A stretch of 64,000 bases of DNA from Pseudocercospora fijiensis CIRAD86. Its lineage: Eukaryota; Ascomycota; Dothideomycetes; Mycosphaerellales; Mycosphaerellaceae. Position 1 is the stretch's first letter. Every line of letters begins with the position of its first letter. Positions 55,535 through 64,000 of the stretch are shown here, in pieces. The translations under genes were made by a program, and so were the position numbers. The stretch covers positions 1,405,337 through 1,469,336 of the forward strand of contig NW_006921532.1 in the NCBI RefSeq assembly GCF_000340215.1, read 5' to 3'. The notes under the pieces are model-generated. The model saw only the letters and a list, made by a program, of their open reading frames with translations. It was not told the origin of the DNA and searched no databases.

Positions 55535-57621
55535 ATGCCAACCGGTGATGCTATTGTATCACATACTTTCCGCCACTTGAGATACCCAGAATGAAATCTT
55601 CCTCGCTCCGGTTTCGTCATCACCGAGCTACTGCGGGCGACTCTCACACACGTAATCATATCATCAGTCCCATCAAGCTGAGCCACGTATCAACCGTATG
55701 TAGTGATTACGAGAGAAGGCCAAGACCACGGTTCAATATCGGCCCAGGAATAATGATACAAGGTATCGTTGCAAATGCATGCGTGGCATAGAACGCATGC
55801 ATTCTCAAAGAAGTTCTCGGTATTTCCGACGCAAGCCAATGTAGCAGCGAGCATGAGAGCAACAGAGCGGGCGTGTATACTTAGTGCCATGGCTTCGTGT
55901 ACGAGTTCGTGAATGCCAAATTTTCTGCTTGCAGTGCCACCATCAGCCATCCACGAAGGAGAGCGATGGACCAATTGCACCAATTGCGGCGTCTCGTGTC
56001 CAAGAGAATGAGCACAGAATATTCCTGAGCGTCAAAGGCACGCGTCAGTCACTGTGCATGCGCTTATTACCAATAGATGCGAAATGGCAAACAAAATCCA
56101 GCTGGTGGCAGCGTGCCATGATGAAGGCCGTGTTCGATTTTCCTACGAGGAAGCTCTCCCTGCATTTCGTCCGCGCAGTCCATGTCAGCCTACGCATTGT
56201 ACGGATGCAGTGCGTGTCTTGACTCCAGGGCCACAGTGGTCTTTTAATAGCCCAGAAGGAGTTTGATAGTCAGATGTAGATTCTGTGATAGCCACTTGTG
56301 TACTCTCTCTAGCGAGGTCTCTGCAGTATGCCAAAAGCGCTCCACAGGGGCCAGGGTGAGCTCGAGCGGCTTACAGGGAGCATGTGCCAAAGTAGTGAAG
56401 TCGTCCAAACATCAGGCGAGATCAGACATCGGATGTGGATGGCATGGCATGATTACGACGGTGAGGCGAAGCGGCTGGCTTGCCACGACCTTCAAAATGC
56501 GTGGATCTGGTTCGGAGATGTCAGGAACAAGAAGGAGCAGTTCAGCAGGTACTGGAAGAACATGCATTTCAGTCCTCTAGCTCGGTTGGGATGCGGAAGC
56601 TGACCCGCGAGGCGGGAGACACGGTGAACATCAAGCGTACCGTCGCTTCGCTTGCTTCCAAGATCGGAGCTCCTATTGCTGCTCTGGGTGATTGTTACGG
56701 TCAAGTTGCACTTGCTCAAGCCTTGGAAATGTACAGGCAGCATAACGGGGAGTCTAGCATGCTTCCATTGAAGACAGCAAGAACGTCAGAGAGAGACACA
56801 TTCATCCTTAACACAACATCTGTGCTGAAGTGAGCGTGCTCACACCACGTGTTGGACACGCCGTGGCTGGCGCACTGAGACAGTGGCGGCAACGACGCCA
56901 TCGATCTTCATCTCAAGATAACGTTACTGTACTCGAAGACCGCAGGCCAGCAAGCATTCTTGGCATCTTTGAGGGGAACTCTCCATATTTTGTGCTCCTG
57001 AGACATGCACGCAAGGAACCCATCGTGTTTGCCATGTGGTATTATTGAATCATGGCGAACGCGGTGGACCTTGGGACCGTGCCGTGAAGGTTCTGCTGTC
57101 GGCTCGCCAATGCGACGAATGCGTACTCCAGCTCGGCCCAGGCACTACTGCTGGCTGCACCTCGAACCACGAAGTGATCGCCAGCCCGCAGGTGATCGAA
57201 CAGACCCGCCGGAACGCTGCTTGCCAGGCCAGCCCGATGCAGCTCTCGAGAATATAGCGAGGTCCTCCGGCATGGTGCAGGCTGCAGCTTGCCATTGTTT
57301 CTTGCTCTCCTCCGCGCCGCATCATCAACTTCGTCTACATTGCCTGTGCTCTTAAGCCACCGGGCGCTCAGACGAGAGCTCCACGCGGGCACGCCTCATT
57401 CGCGCTTGCCTCGAAAGAAGGAAGAGGAAGAAGTCTAATAAAAGTTATATCTCCCTCACGCCGCTCCTATCTCCCGACCGAAACGATCCATCCGTCTCTC
57501 GCCCTTTGGCCCTACAGTCGTTTTTGCTTCTTAAGTCAACCGTCACGGCCGCCGAGGCCCTGATTGGGTTCACGTTTCCATTGCCCTCCTGCACTGACAA
57601 CCTGACTGATCTGTCACCACC
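55535..57621. other. 2.1-kb region without a confident gene
   Basis: Several frames look partly protein-like: 56328-56603 (ATG start, 91 codons, with HDLQNAWIWFGDVRN) and, in another frame, 56480-56833 (ALGDCYGQVALAQALEMYRQ). They overlap and no intron of normal size joins them. They may be a decayed gene. The last 300 bp form the pyrimidine-rich leader and promoter of the RGS gene. Confidence 0.35.
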
Positions 57622-59085
57622 ATGGTGTACTCTCTGACCTACCGACGGCCTTCTCACGTCACTGCTTCATCTCGCGACTCGCTCAACGGCGACGAAAAGC
57701 AGAAGTCCATCAACGATTCGATCCAGTCGGGCACCTCTGCGTTGAGTCATGGAATTCCGGCAGCCCTTGGCTTCGATCGCATCGTGGAGGGAGGCACTTG
57801 CCCTGTAGCTTTCTCTGCATCTCGAGCTCATGCAAGATGACTAATGACATTTATAGCCCGTTACCCTTCGAGAGTTCATGAATTACCTCAAGTACATTGA
57901 GTACTCAGCAGAGAACCTACAATTTTTCTTATGGTTTCGTGACTACACCGCCCGGTGGGAGAAGCTGAAGGAGAGCGAGAAAGCACTCGCTCCAGAGTGG
58001 TCTGTCTCTGCTGAGACTGACAACACAGTCGCACCGTCTCGGCCCAAACGAGTAGCTCCACAGATCGCAGAGGTGCTCAACAAGACGGACCTTGGTGACT
58101 CACGCAAACCTACTGTAGATCGAGCTGATCCCTTCAATACACCGCCCGCATCGCTTTCCTTCGACAGCAAGCGAGACGGAGCCTCTGACAACGCCTCATC
58201 CGTCAGTGATGAGAAGACACTCCTTGGTAGTGCAAATAGCAATCACCGTGCACTGACTGAACAAGCATTTGAGGAGGCCGGAATGAAATGGAAGCCATGT
58301 AAGCTGACCCACATTTGCATGAATAGCCGTCCAGGGTCAAAAGCTAACATGCTCTAGTTACTACTCAACCCTATCGCGACGAGGTCTCCAGAATTGTGAG
58401 CATATATATCGCCGACGGAAGTCCTCGTGAACTCAACTTGTCCTCTCGCGAGAGACAGGCTGTCCTCCACGCGTTACAGCACACGACGCATCCGTCTGCA
58501 TTCAGGAGCATAGTGACGACCGTTGAATACTCGCTCCGCAAGCAAGCTCATCCAAACTTCATCAGATGGACCATCTGCAATGGCAACCGACCGCGCGTCG
58601 TCTTCGCTCGCGGTCTTGGCGTTGCTGGTATCCTTGCAGGTTTCCTTGCAGATCTACTCATCACACTCAGTCATGCCGGACGCGGCTGGAGAGTTCTCCC
58701 CATCATAGGATGGATGATTGGCATTTCGACGCTAATCGCAGCATGGAAAGGAATGTGTGTGGTACTGCACGGCATGCATCACAGACACGTCAGGCCCTGG
58801 GAGCTGTTTGCCGACGAGTCGGAGGAAGTCGCAAATGACAAGTTTTCGTCCCACGACGACCTGCTCTCCATTTCGGGCAACTCGTTCGAGGAAGAGCCGT
58901 GGGTGCCGCGCTACAAAAAGCGAAACGTTGTCCGCAAGATTTTCGACCGCGAAGTTTGGATCCAGGAGCCTGCACTGCGACAAATCCAGGACACGATCTT
59001 TGTGCAAGCAATTCTTGGTTCTTTCGTTCTCTCATGCATCTTCGTTGGCATCTTTCTTGCGGTGCCTCGCGGCAATCTGTTCTAA
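57622..59085 (+). CDS. RGS-domain protein with C-terminal membrane helices, 450 aa
   Basis: Regulator of G-protein signalling, speeding GTP hydrolysis on a G-alpha subunit. Exons are 57622-57804, 57857-58298 and 58358-59085. The RGS core is split by a 130-residue Ser/Pro-rich insert: first half PPVTLREFMNYLKYIEYSAE then NLQFFLWFRDY (residues about 61-92), second half FTTQPYRDEVSRIVSIYIAD and THPSAFRSIVTTVEYSL. After it come hydrophobic helices (VFARGLGVAGILAGFLADLL; LPIIGWMIGISTLIAAW; FVQAILGSFVLSCIFVGIFL), so the protein is probably membrane-anchored. The layout fits the fungal RGS proteins with a membrane tail, distinct from the DEP-containing FlbA/Sst2 type. Confidence 0.88.
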
Positions 59086-59449
59086 CGAGCTCGCGAGGAA
59101 GATAGTATATCAGCATGTGAAAGGCAAAAAGCGATGTGTTGGGATACAGGAAAGCACGGCATGGTGCAAAGATCCAGGGGCAAGGAAAGATCGCAATGCG
59201 ATGTGATGACTATCATAGCAAGGGGTTACCGAGTTCAAGGCTTCAAGCTGGGGGCCAATAGCCTCTACCATGGGGAGTACTCTTTTGTTGTTGCGAGAGG
59301 CACGAGCGACGAGAACGAAATTTATGTGGACAATTAGCTCGGCAGGCATATGTGTAGCCAATGTCCGAAGCGAATACCAGTCAGTATTATAACAATTGTA
59401 TCTCTTACGGATCTCTATTGCTGAAGTCGAGACATGGTTGAGTCAAGTA
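59086..59449. other. intergenic, RGS 3' flank
   Basis: Sequence between the RGS stop and the Tc1 element; the TA at 59448-59449 is one copy of the target duplication. Confidence 0.5.
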
Positions 59450-59505
59450 CACTGCGATTTAGCGAGATGGCGGACGGCGGTAATCCCTGCTAGCGCGGCG
59501 CTAAC
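59450..59505 (+). repeat. left terminal inverted repeat, about 56 bp
   Basis: Matches the reverse complement of 60771-60826 with only two A/G differences, as RIP would make. Confidence 0.93.
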
Positions 59506-59536
59506 CAAATTTGATTAAGAGGCGAAATAAAGCTAG

Positions 59537-60577
59537 CTAATACTCGATTGGGTAACCGTTGCGAGCGATACTCATTTCACAACGCTTCCGCATAGAGTTA
59601 AACAAATTTTGAAGGTAACTCCTTGAAATTCTACGCCACTCTTCCTTAGCCGCATCTCGGAGCTCGGCAACTGCACCTAGTTGCGGTGTCCGCTTACTAA
59701 TCCTATCCTTCCAATAGCTCTATACGTTCTCGATTAGGTTTAGCTCCGGCGAATAGGATAGTAGCGCTATACGATTGGTCCCTGTATTTGTATGTGCTTC
59801 AACGGTTAGCCCCGCCCTATAATATAGCGCGTTGTCTTCGACTAATAAGAAGGAGCCGCCCTGTTCCATTTCGAGCGCTAAGCGAAACAGTATAACCGAA
59901 GGCAGGATATTCTCGCGATAGTATTGGCTAGTCTATGTTTCGTCCTTAGGCAGCTCAATTAGGGGTCTAACGCCGAAAGCCGAGATAGACCCTTAGAAAT
60001 GCAGGGTTACGGCTTTCGGCTTCCGCGGCTCGATTGCGTTAGGGTAGCTTCGATCGTCGATATTATTAGCTCGCCGCGTAACCTACGTTCTCGGAAAAAT
60101 AAGCCGAAGACCGACCTTATTAGTATGAATCGTTCTTAGCTAATTAGTCTCGAGGAATCGGCGACACTACGTAACTCGCTTCTCTCGGATTGCGGGGGAC
60201 GTTTCTAGGGTATACAGGGGTCGGAAGCGGCCGAGCCCCTCCTACGTTATTAAGCGATTAATAACGTAGGACGACTCGTGAATGCTAAGCTTACGTGCTA
60301 CCTCATACTATTTCTTCCTTCTTTAATCGCGATTGGCTAAACAAGCCTCGGCTAGCCGTTTTCGGACTAGTGTGCCGAGTACGCTGTTACTACGGCTACG
60401 TAAGCGAGGTGGTATAATTGGTCCTTCTAGAATTCGACGAATGGTTGGCGTCCGGATCCCGGTGTTAGCGCGGATTGTTTAGTTATCTAAGCCACATCTA
60501 GCTATAGTATGAACGGCTATGCGTTCTAAGTGGTTAGTGTAACGTCGTGGCGTGCGTAGCGTAGCGAGGTACGGCAT
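59537..60577 (-). pseudogene. Tc1-type (DD34E) transposase, RIP-inactivated
   Basis: One frame of 347 codons from ATG 60577 to TAG 59537-59539, without frameshift but with internal stops such as TAG at 59722-59720, where LIENVW is expected. The N-terminal third shows a helix-turn-helix part (NTGIRTPTIRRILEG). The catalytic region reads VEDNALYYRAGLTVEA, then LLSYSPELNLIEN. The second Asp and the Glu are separated by 34 residues, the DD34E spacing of Tc1. Inactive through the stops. Confidence 0.9.
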
Positions 60578-60770
60578 TTTGATTGGCTGAATAGTCGAAT
60601 TTGGTTGGTTAGTTCGTTGGATTAGTAGCTGGTTTAGTGATAAGCGAGGCGCTAGTGGTAACCGTTATGCGGGTGGAAAACGGTGCTTAAGTAGTCAAAT
60701 CCTGGAAATAGTAGGAAGTGGCAGGAACGGCTAAGAAGCTTCTAGCACGTTGCGGCTATAACCGAAATTA

Positions 60771-60826
60771 GCTAGCGCCGCGCTAGCAGGGATCACCGCC
60801 GTCCGCCATCTCGCTAAATCGCAGTG
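60771..60826 (-). repeat. right terminal inverted repeat, about 56 bp
   Basis: Reverse complement of 59450-59505 with two mismatches. Confidence 0.93.
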
Positions 60827-61256
60827 TACATGAATGAGGTTCTGGCAATGCAGTGACGCAGCCCGATTCTATGTTTCCAACAATAGGGTTGCGCTAGGGA
60901 GAGACGAAGCAGGGGTATGCCTCGTAGACCCTGCAATTGCTGCAGGAACGAGATCGAATAGCAGTCGCAGTACAGGTATGTGAATTACACTGTACAAAAC
61001 AGCATCACTCAGCACTGTGGTTTCAGAAATAGCTGATAAAATACGTTGAAACCTGACATTCCACTTCCTCTACCTGTCTCTTATCTGTCTTTGTCTTCAT
61101 CTGTCCCGGATTGCCTTTACACTGTCTGCGAAGTCCCAATTCCATCGCGAGAACAGCTCGAACTCTGGAAACCTGTCCCACGCACAACGGCGAACAGGAC
61201 TGTTGAGCTGAGATCCGCACGCTGGTCGAGGCATTTCTCGAAAACTCTTCAGCACC
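60827..61256. promoter_or_regulatory. GNA1 promoter region
   Basis: 430 bp between the transposon and the GNA1 start; no other gene or repeat. Confidence 0.5.
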
Positions 61257-61861
61257 ATGGCCGCAATCAACGGCACTAACGGCACCACGAAAACTCCACT
61301 TGTAGACGCGCTCTTCTCCCCAGGCCTCATCTCGCCGCAAGTCACATCCGCATTGCCTGAAGGGTACTCGATACGACCCTTGCAAAGAAGCGATTTCGAC
61401 TGTGGCTTCCTGGACGTATTGCGAGTGCTTACACAAGTCGGCGACGTGACCAAGGAAGAGTTTGAAAAGAGATTCGACGAGATGAGGGCGGGTGCAGGAG
61501 GATACCATATCCTGGTGATCTTGGATGGAGAGAAAAAGATTGTCGGCACAGGTGCTCTCATCGTGGAGCGGAAATTGTGAGTACAAATACTGCTGAAGAG
61601 TGTATAAGGCCGATTAGCTGATCGCAATGCAGTATACACCACCTTGGTCTAGTCGGCCACATCGAGGACATTGCGGTCGCAAAAGACCAGCAAGGAAAGA
61701 AGCTTGGGCTGAGAATCATCCAAGCATTGGATTATCTCGCAGAGAAAGTCGGGTGCTACAAGACGATTTTGGACTGCTCGGAAGCAAATGAAGGCTTCTA
61801 CGTAAAATGTGGATATAAGAGAGCAGGTCTCGAGATGGCTCACTACTACAATCGATCATGA
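61257..61861 (+). CDS. GNA1: glucosamine 6-phosphate N-acetyltransferase, 182 aa
   Basis: GNAT enzyme making N-acetylglucosamine 6-phosphate in UDP-GlcNAc (chitin precursor) synthesis. Exons are 61257-61576 and 61633-61861 with a 56-nt intron. Conserved parts: LPEGYSIRPLQRSDFDCGFL, TGALIVERKFIHHLGLVGHI, then EDIAVAKDQQGKKLGLRII, the acetyl-CoA pyrophosphate loop, and the C-terminal NEGFYVKCGY. The length of 182 fits the fungal enzyme (159-190). The transposon lies 430 bp upstream, so the promoter may have been affected. Confidence 0.94.
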
Positions 61862-62243
61862 TCGGTGCGGGTTAGGAGACAGCTTCTGAAGGATGTTAGA
61901 TGTATATCATTAGTTTGATTGCTAGTGCTGTGCTTTGGAGCGCATGGCTCGGAACCGCAGAAAGATTATCGGAAACGGCACAGCGTTGTTGGCTGGCTTC
62001 ATTGGAGTGGCGCGATAGAGACGCATGTGCATCCAAATAGATCAGATGAACTCGGCCCTCTCAGACTCAGATGACGGAGGCTGGCGGGATTGAATGTTTC
62101 TGAAGGCGTTTAGTCACTCATAATAGATATTTCTGCCAAGACTTCAGCATCCCCAACTTTACTTACCGTCGCAGCTTCCTGATCTACAACCACGCAAATC
62201 TACCTTTGCACTCGAACCGCCAAGGACTGGAGTCACTATCGCT
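61862..62243. other. intergenic, TRM44 upstream region
   Basis: 382 bp with no gene or repeat. Confidence 0.5.
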
Positions 62244-64000
62244 ATGGGCTCAATCGAAGATGTCTGTGAGCCAGTGGAAAGAACCGAGAATGCGGAAGAC
62301 GCAACAAAATTTGAGCCTCGAGATCAAACACAAATCAAGCAGACCATCGACCTGCCGGACGAGTTATGGCTCGCAATCCTGGAATGCCCATGCACATTTC
62401 CACCAGAAATCTTCAGCTCTGTAATGCAGAACCTCATAAAGAACCCCAACATCACATCAAGCCACCTCTTCCGCGCAGACATTCTCTACGACAGCGACCA
62501 AGACCACACAAAAGACAGCCTCCTCAAACACATCAAGCCAGAATACCAACCTCGCCAAACCCAATGGCCAAATTTCGAGCCCACAAGAACGATCGTGAGG
62601 AAACTTATCCCAAGGAACTTCCAGCTCGATGAACCACTCATCCAAACATGTCAAAATTTCGAACGAAGAGAAGACAACAAGAAACAATACACCCTCGTCG
62701 TATACACGCCCCACGTAGAAAAATCTTCAGACATGCCCTTCTACCACCCAACAGTCTCCCAACTCGCCTTCCTCCACACCTGGCATCCCGAAAACAATAA
62801 CAATAGCACTCTAACCCTCCTCTACCACCCCTTCACCACCACCACCACCACTACCACCTCATCCTCACCCCTCCCCCTCACAAAAAAACTTTCGCGAACA
62901 GCCCTAAAACTCCTCCAAACAATCCACAAACACGGCCAAGGCCGTCTACAAGGCTACGAAAAACGCGTCCACCTCGATAGAATTCTGTCGCAAAAACGTT
63001 ACCAAGATACATATGCGCGTCTGAAAGCGAAGTACGGGAAAAAGATTTCGGAGAAATGGGTGGAAGTGACGGATCCGGGGAAACATGTTTTTGAGGATAT
63101 TGGGATTGCGGCGTTTTTGATGGAGGTTTGGGGGGATTTGTATCAAGTACCAGGACCAGCAACAACGACGACGACGACGACGACGACGACGATGACAGGT
63201 GTGGGTAATGATGAGATGACCACGACTTCTTCTTCCCTGCTGCCGCGGTTTCCAGGGTTTGTGGATATTGGATGTGGGAATGGACTTCTCACATACCTGC
63301 TGCTAATGGAAGGGTATCCGGGCTATGGCTTCGATGCTAGGAATCGAAAAACATGGGAGATTTTCCCGGATCATGTACAGGAGAGATTGCACCAGAAAAT
63401 TCTGGTTCCGAAGGTGTTGCAGGAAGCTGTGGAGGCGCCGAACAACGAGGTCTTCTGGACTGATGGCATGTTCGAGCGCGGGACGTTCGTGATTTCGAAT
63501 CATGCCGATGAGCTCACGGCTTGGACACCGCTGCTCGCGTACTTGAATGATTCGAGCTTCATCGCGATACCGTGCTGTAGCCATGATTTGGCAGGGGCGA
63601 GGTTTCGGGCTCCACAGAAGACCAAGTCTGGGAAAGAAGCTGCTGCTACTAGGCTCCCTCAGCAGAACATCCAAAATGGCGAACTTGCTCGAGGAAGCAT
63701 ATCCAAGCCAGGTCAGGCAGCAGAAACGGGCTCGCTAGCACGTACGGACGCACAAAAGAAGATGCCATCAGCGTACTCTACGCTCTGCTCATATGTCACA
63801 AGCTTGGCAGAAGACGTGGGATTTCTTCCTGAACAGGATGTTCTTCGCATTCCGAGCACGAGGAATGCTTGTATCATCGGACGAAAAAGAATCACTTCCT
63901 CGGATGCAATTGAGGGAAAGAGCAGCAAGGTCATAGAAATTGTGGAATCTGAGCTGAAGAGATCGATATCGGCCGTGGCAGCAGACTGGATTGAGCGTGC
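62244..64000 (+). CDS. TRM44: tRNA(Ser) Um44 2'-O-methyltransferase (TRM44), partial
   Basis: AdoMet-dependent methyltransferase acting on uridine 44 of tRNA-Ser. One uninterrupted frame from ATG 62244 (MGSIEDVCEPVERT) to the window edge, 585 codons, stop not reached. The family core is visible: RLQGYEKRVHLDRILSQKRY, then KHVFEDIGIAAFLMEVW, and the AdoMet motif FVDIGCGNGLLTYLL at about residue 340, then YGFDARNRKTW. A later block (FVISNHADELTAWTPLLAYL and IPCCSHDLAGARF) also fits the family. Two low-complexity Thr runs, one of CCA-type codons near 62840 and one of ACG, are inserted between conserved blocks. Confidence 0.88.
   Translation, partial: MGSIEDVCEPVERTENAEDATKFEPRDQTQIKQTIDLPDELWLAILECPCTFPPEIFSSVMQNLIKNPNITSSHLFRADILYDSDQDHTKDSLLKHIKPEYQPRQTQWPNFEPTRTIVRKLIPRNFQLDEPLIQTCQNFERREDNKKQYTLVVYTPHVEKSSDMPFYHPTVSQLAFLHTWHPENNNNSTLTLLYHPFTTTTTTTTSSSPLPLTKKLSRTALKLLQTIHKHGQGRLQGYEKRVHLDRILSQKRYQDTYARLKAKYGKKISEKWVEVTDPGKHVFEDIGIAAFLMEVWGDLYQVPGPATTTTTTTTTTMTGVGNDEMTTTSSSLLPRFPGFVDIGCGNGLLTYLLLMEGYPGYGFDARNRKTWEIFPDHVQERLHQKILVPKVLQEAVEAPNNEVFWTDGMFERGTFVISNHADELTAWTPLLAYLNDSSFIAIPCCSHDLAGARFRAPQKTKSGKEAAATRLPQQNIQNGELARGSISKPGQAAETGSLARTDAQKKMPSAYSTLCSYVTSLAEDVGFLPEQDVLRIPSTRNACIIGRKRITSSDAIEGKSSKVIEIVESELKRSISAVAADWIER
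63165..63191 (+). repeat. (ACG)9 microsatellite in the TRM44 gene
   Basis: Nine ACG codons in a row encode a Thr tract just before the AdoMet-binding domain. Confidence 0.97.

Larger units (their letters stand above)
59450..60826 (-). mobile_element. Tc1/mariner-family transposon, RIP-degraded, complete ends
   Basis: Element of 1377 bp bounded by TA on both sides (59448-59449 and 60827-60828), the target-site duplication of this superfamily. Ends start CACTGCGATTTAGCGAG in inverted orientation. The inside is TpA-rich and the transposase frame has RIP-type stops. The sharp ends and duplicated TA show a simple cut-and-paste insertion between the RGS gene and GNA1. Confidence 0.93.

Noticed and set aside
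63165..63191. Regular repeat considered as a CRISPR-like array
   Set aside because: A trinucleotide microsatellite inside a coding frame in a eukaryotic genome; no spacers.

Overview
The window is nuclear DNA of a filamentous ascomycete (Pezizomycotina, probably Dothideomycetes; placement is inferred from gene content). The evidence is eukaryotic gene structure with short GT-AG introns of about 48-190 nt, several Zn2Cys6 regulators, an HsbA-type wall protein, a quelling-type Argonaute, and two transposons carrying the stop codons (TGG to TAG, CAR to TAR) left by repeat-induced point mutation (RIP).

Layout, 0-10 kb: a Zn2Cys6 regulator; an alpha/beta hydrolase with a one-base frameshift; then an EF-hand MscS channel gene whose two halves lie either side of a RIP-degraded hAT transposon (about 4.5-7.6 kb). 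10-17 kb: an FAD aromatic monooxygenase and an amidase, tail to tail with 30 bp between stop codons, followed by a Zn2Cys6 regulator whose zinc cluster is spread over three tiny exons and the start of a fourth; this may be a small catabolic cluster. 17-27 kb: an intron-containing tRNA-Ile(AAU), a secreted HExxH protein, a GPI-anchored HsbA-domain protein, the TFIIF beta subunit, and a cysteine-rich small secreted protein near an AT-rich island.

27-46.7 kb is mostly housekeeping: Mediator 19 and Rad10/ERCC1 (divergent), ERB1, a Zn2Cys6 regulator, an Old Yellow Enzyme-like flavoprotein, an Argonaute with an N-terminal CCHC zinc knuckle, SNU13 and the V-ATPase c subunit (divergent), and glutathione-dependent formaldehyde dehydrogenase. 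47-64 kb: free methionine-(R)-sulfoxide reductase (with an inferred 5-nt exon), a damaged 2EXR-like gene, an HCS1-type helicase, a TMA17-like small protein, a mitochondrial rhomboid protease, a membrane RGS protein, a RIP-degraded Tc1/mariner element with about 56-bp terminal inverted repeats and TA target duplications, GNA1, and the first 585 codons of TRM44.

Many proteins were assembled by joining exons by eye; where exon coordinates are given, total length is a multiple of three and junction residues agree with the family. No transcript or database search was available, so splice sites are predictions. No CRISPR array, rRNA gene or intact transposase was seen.
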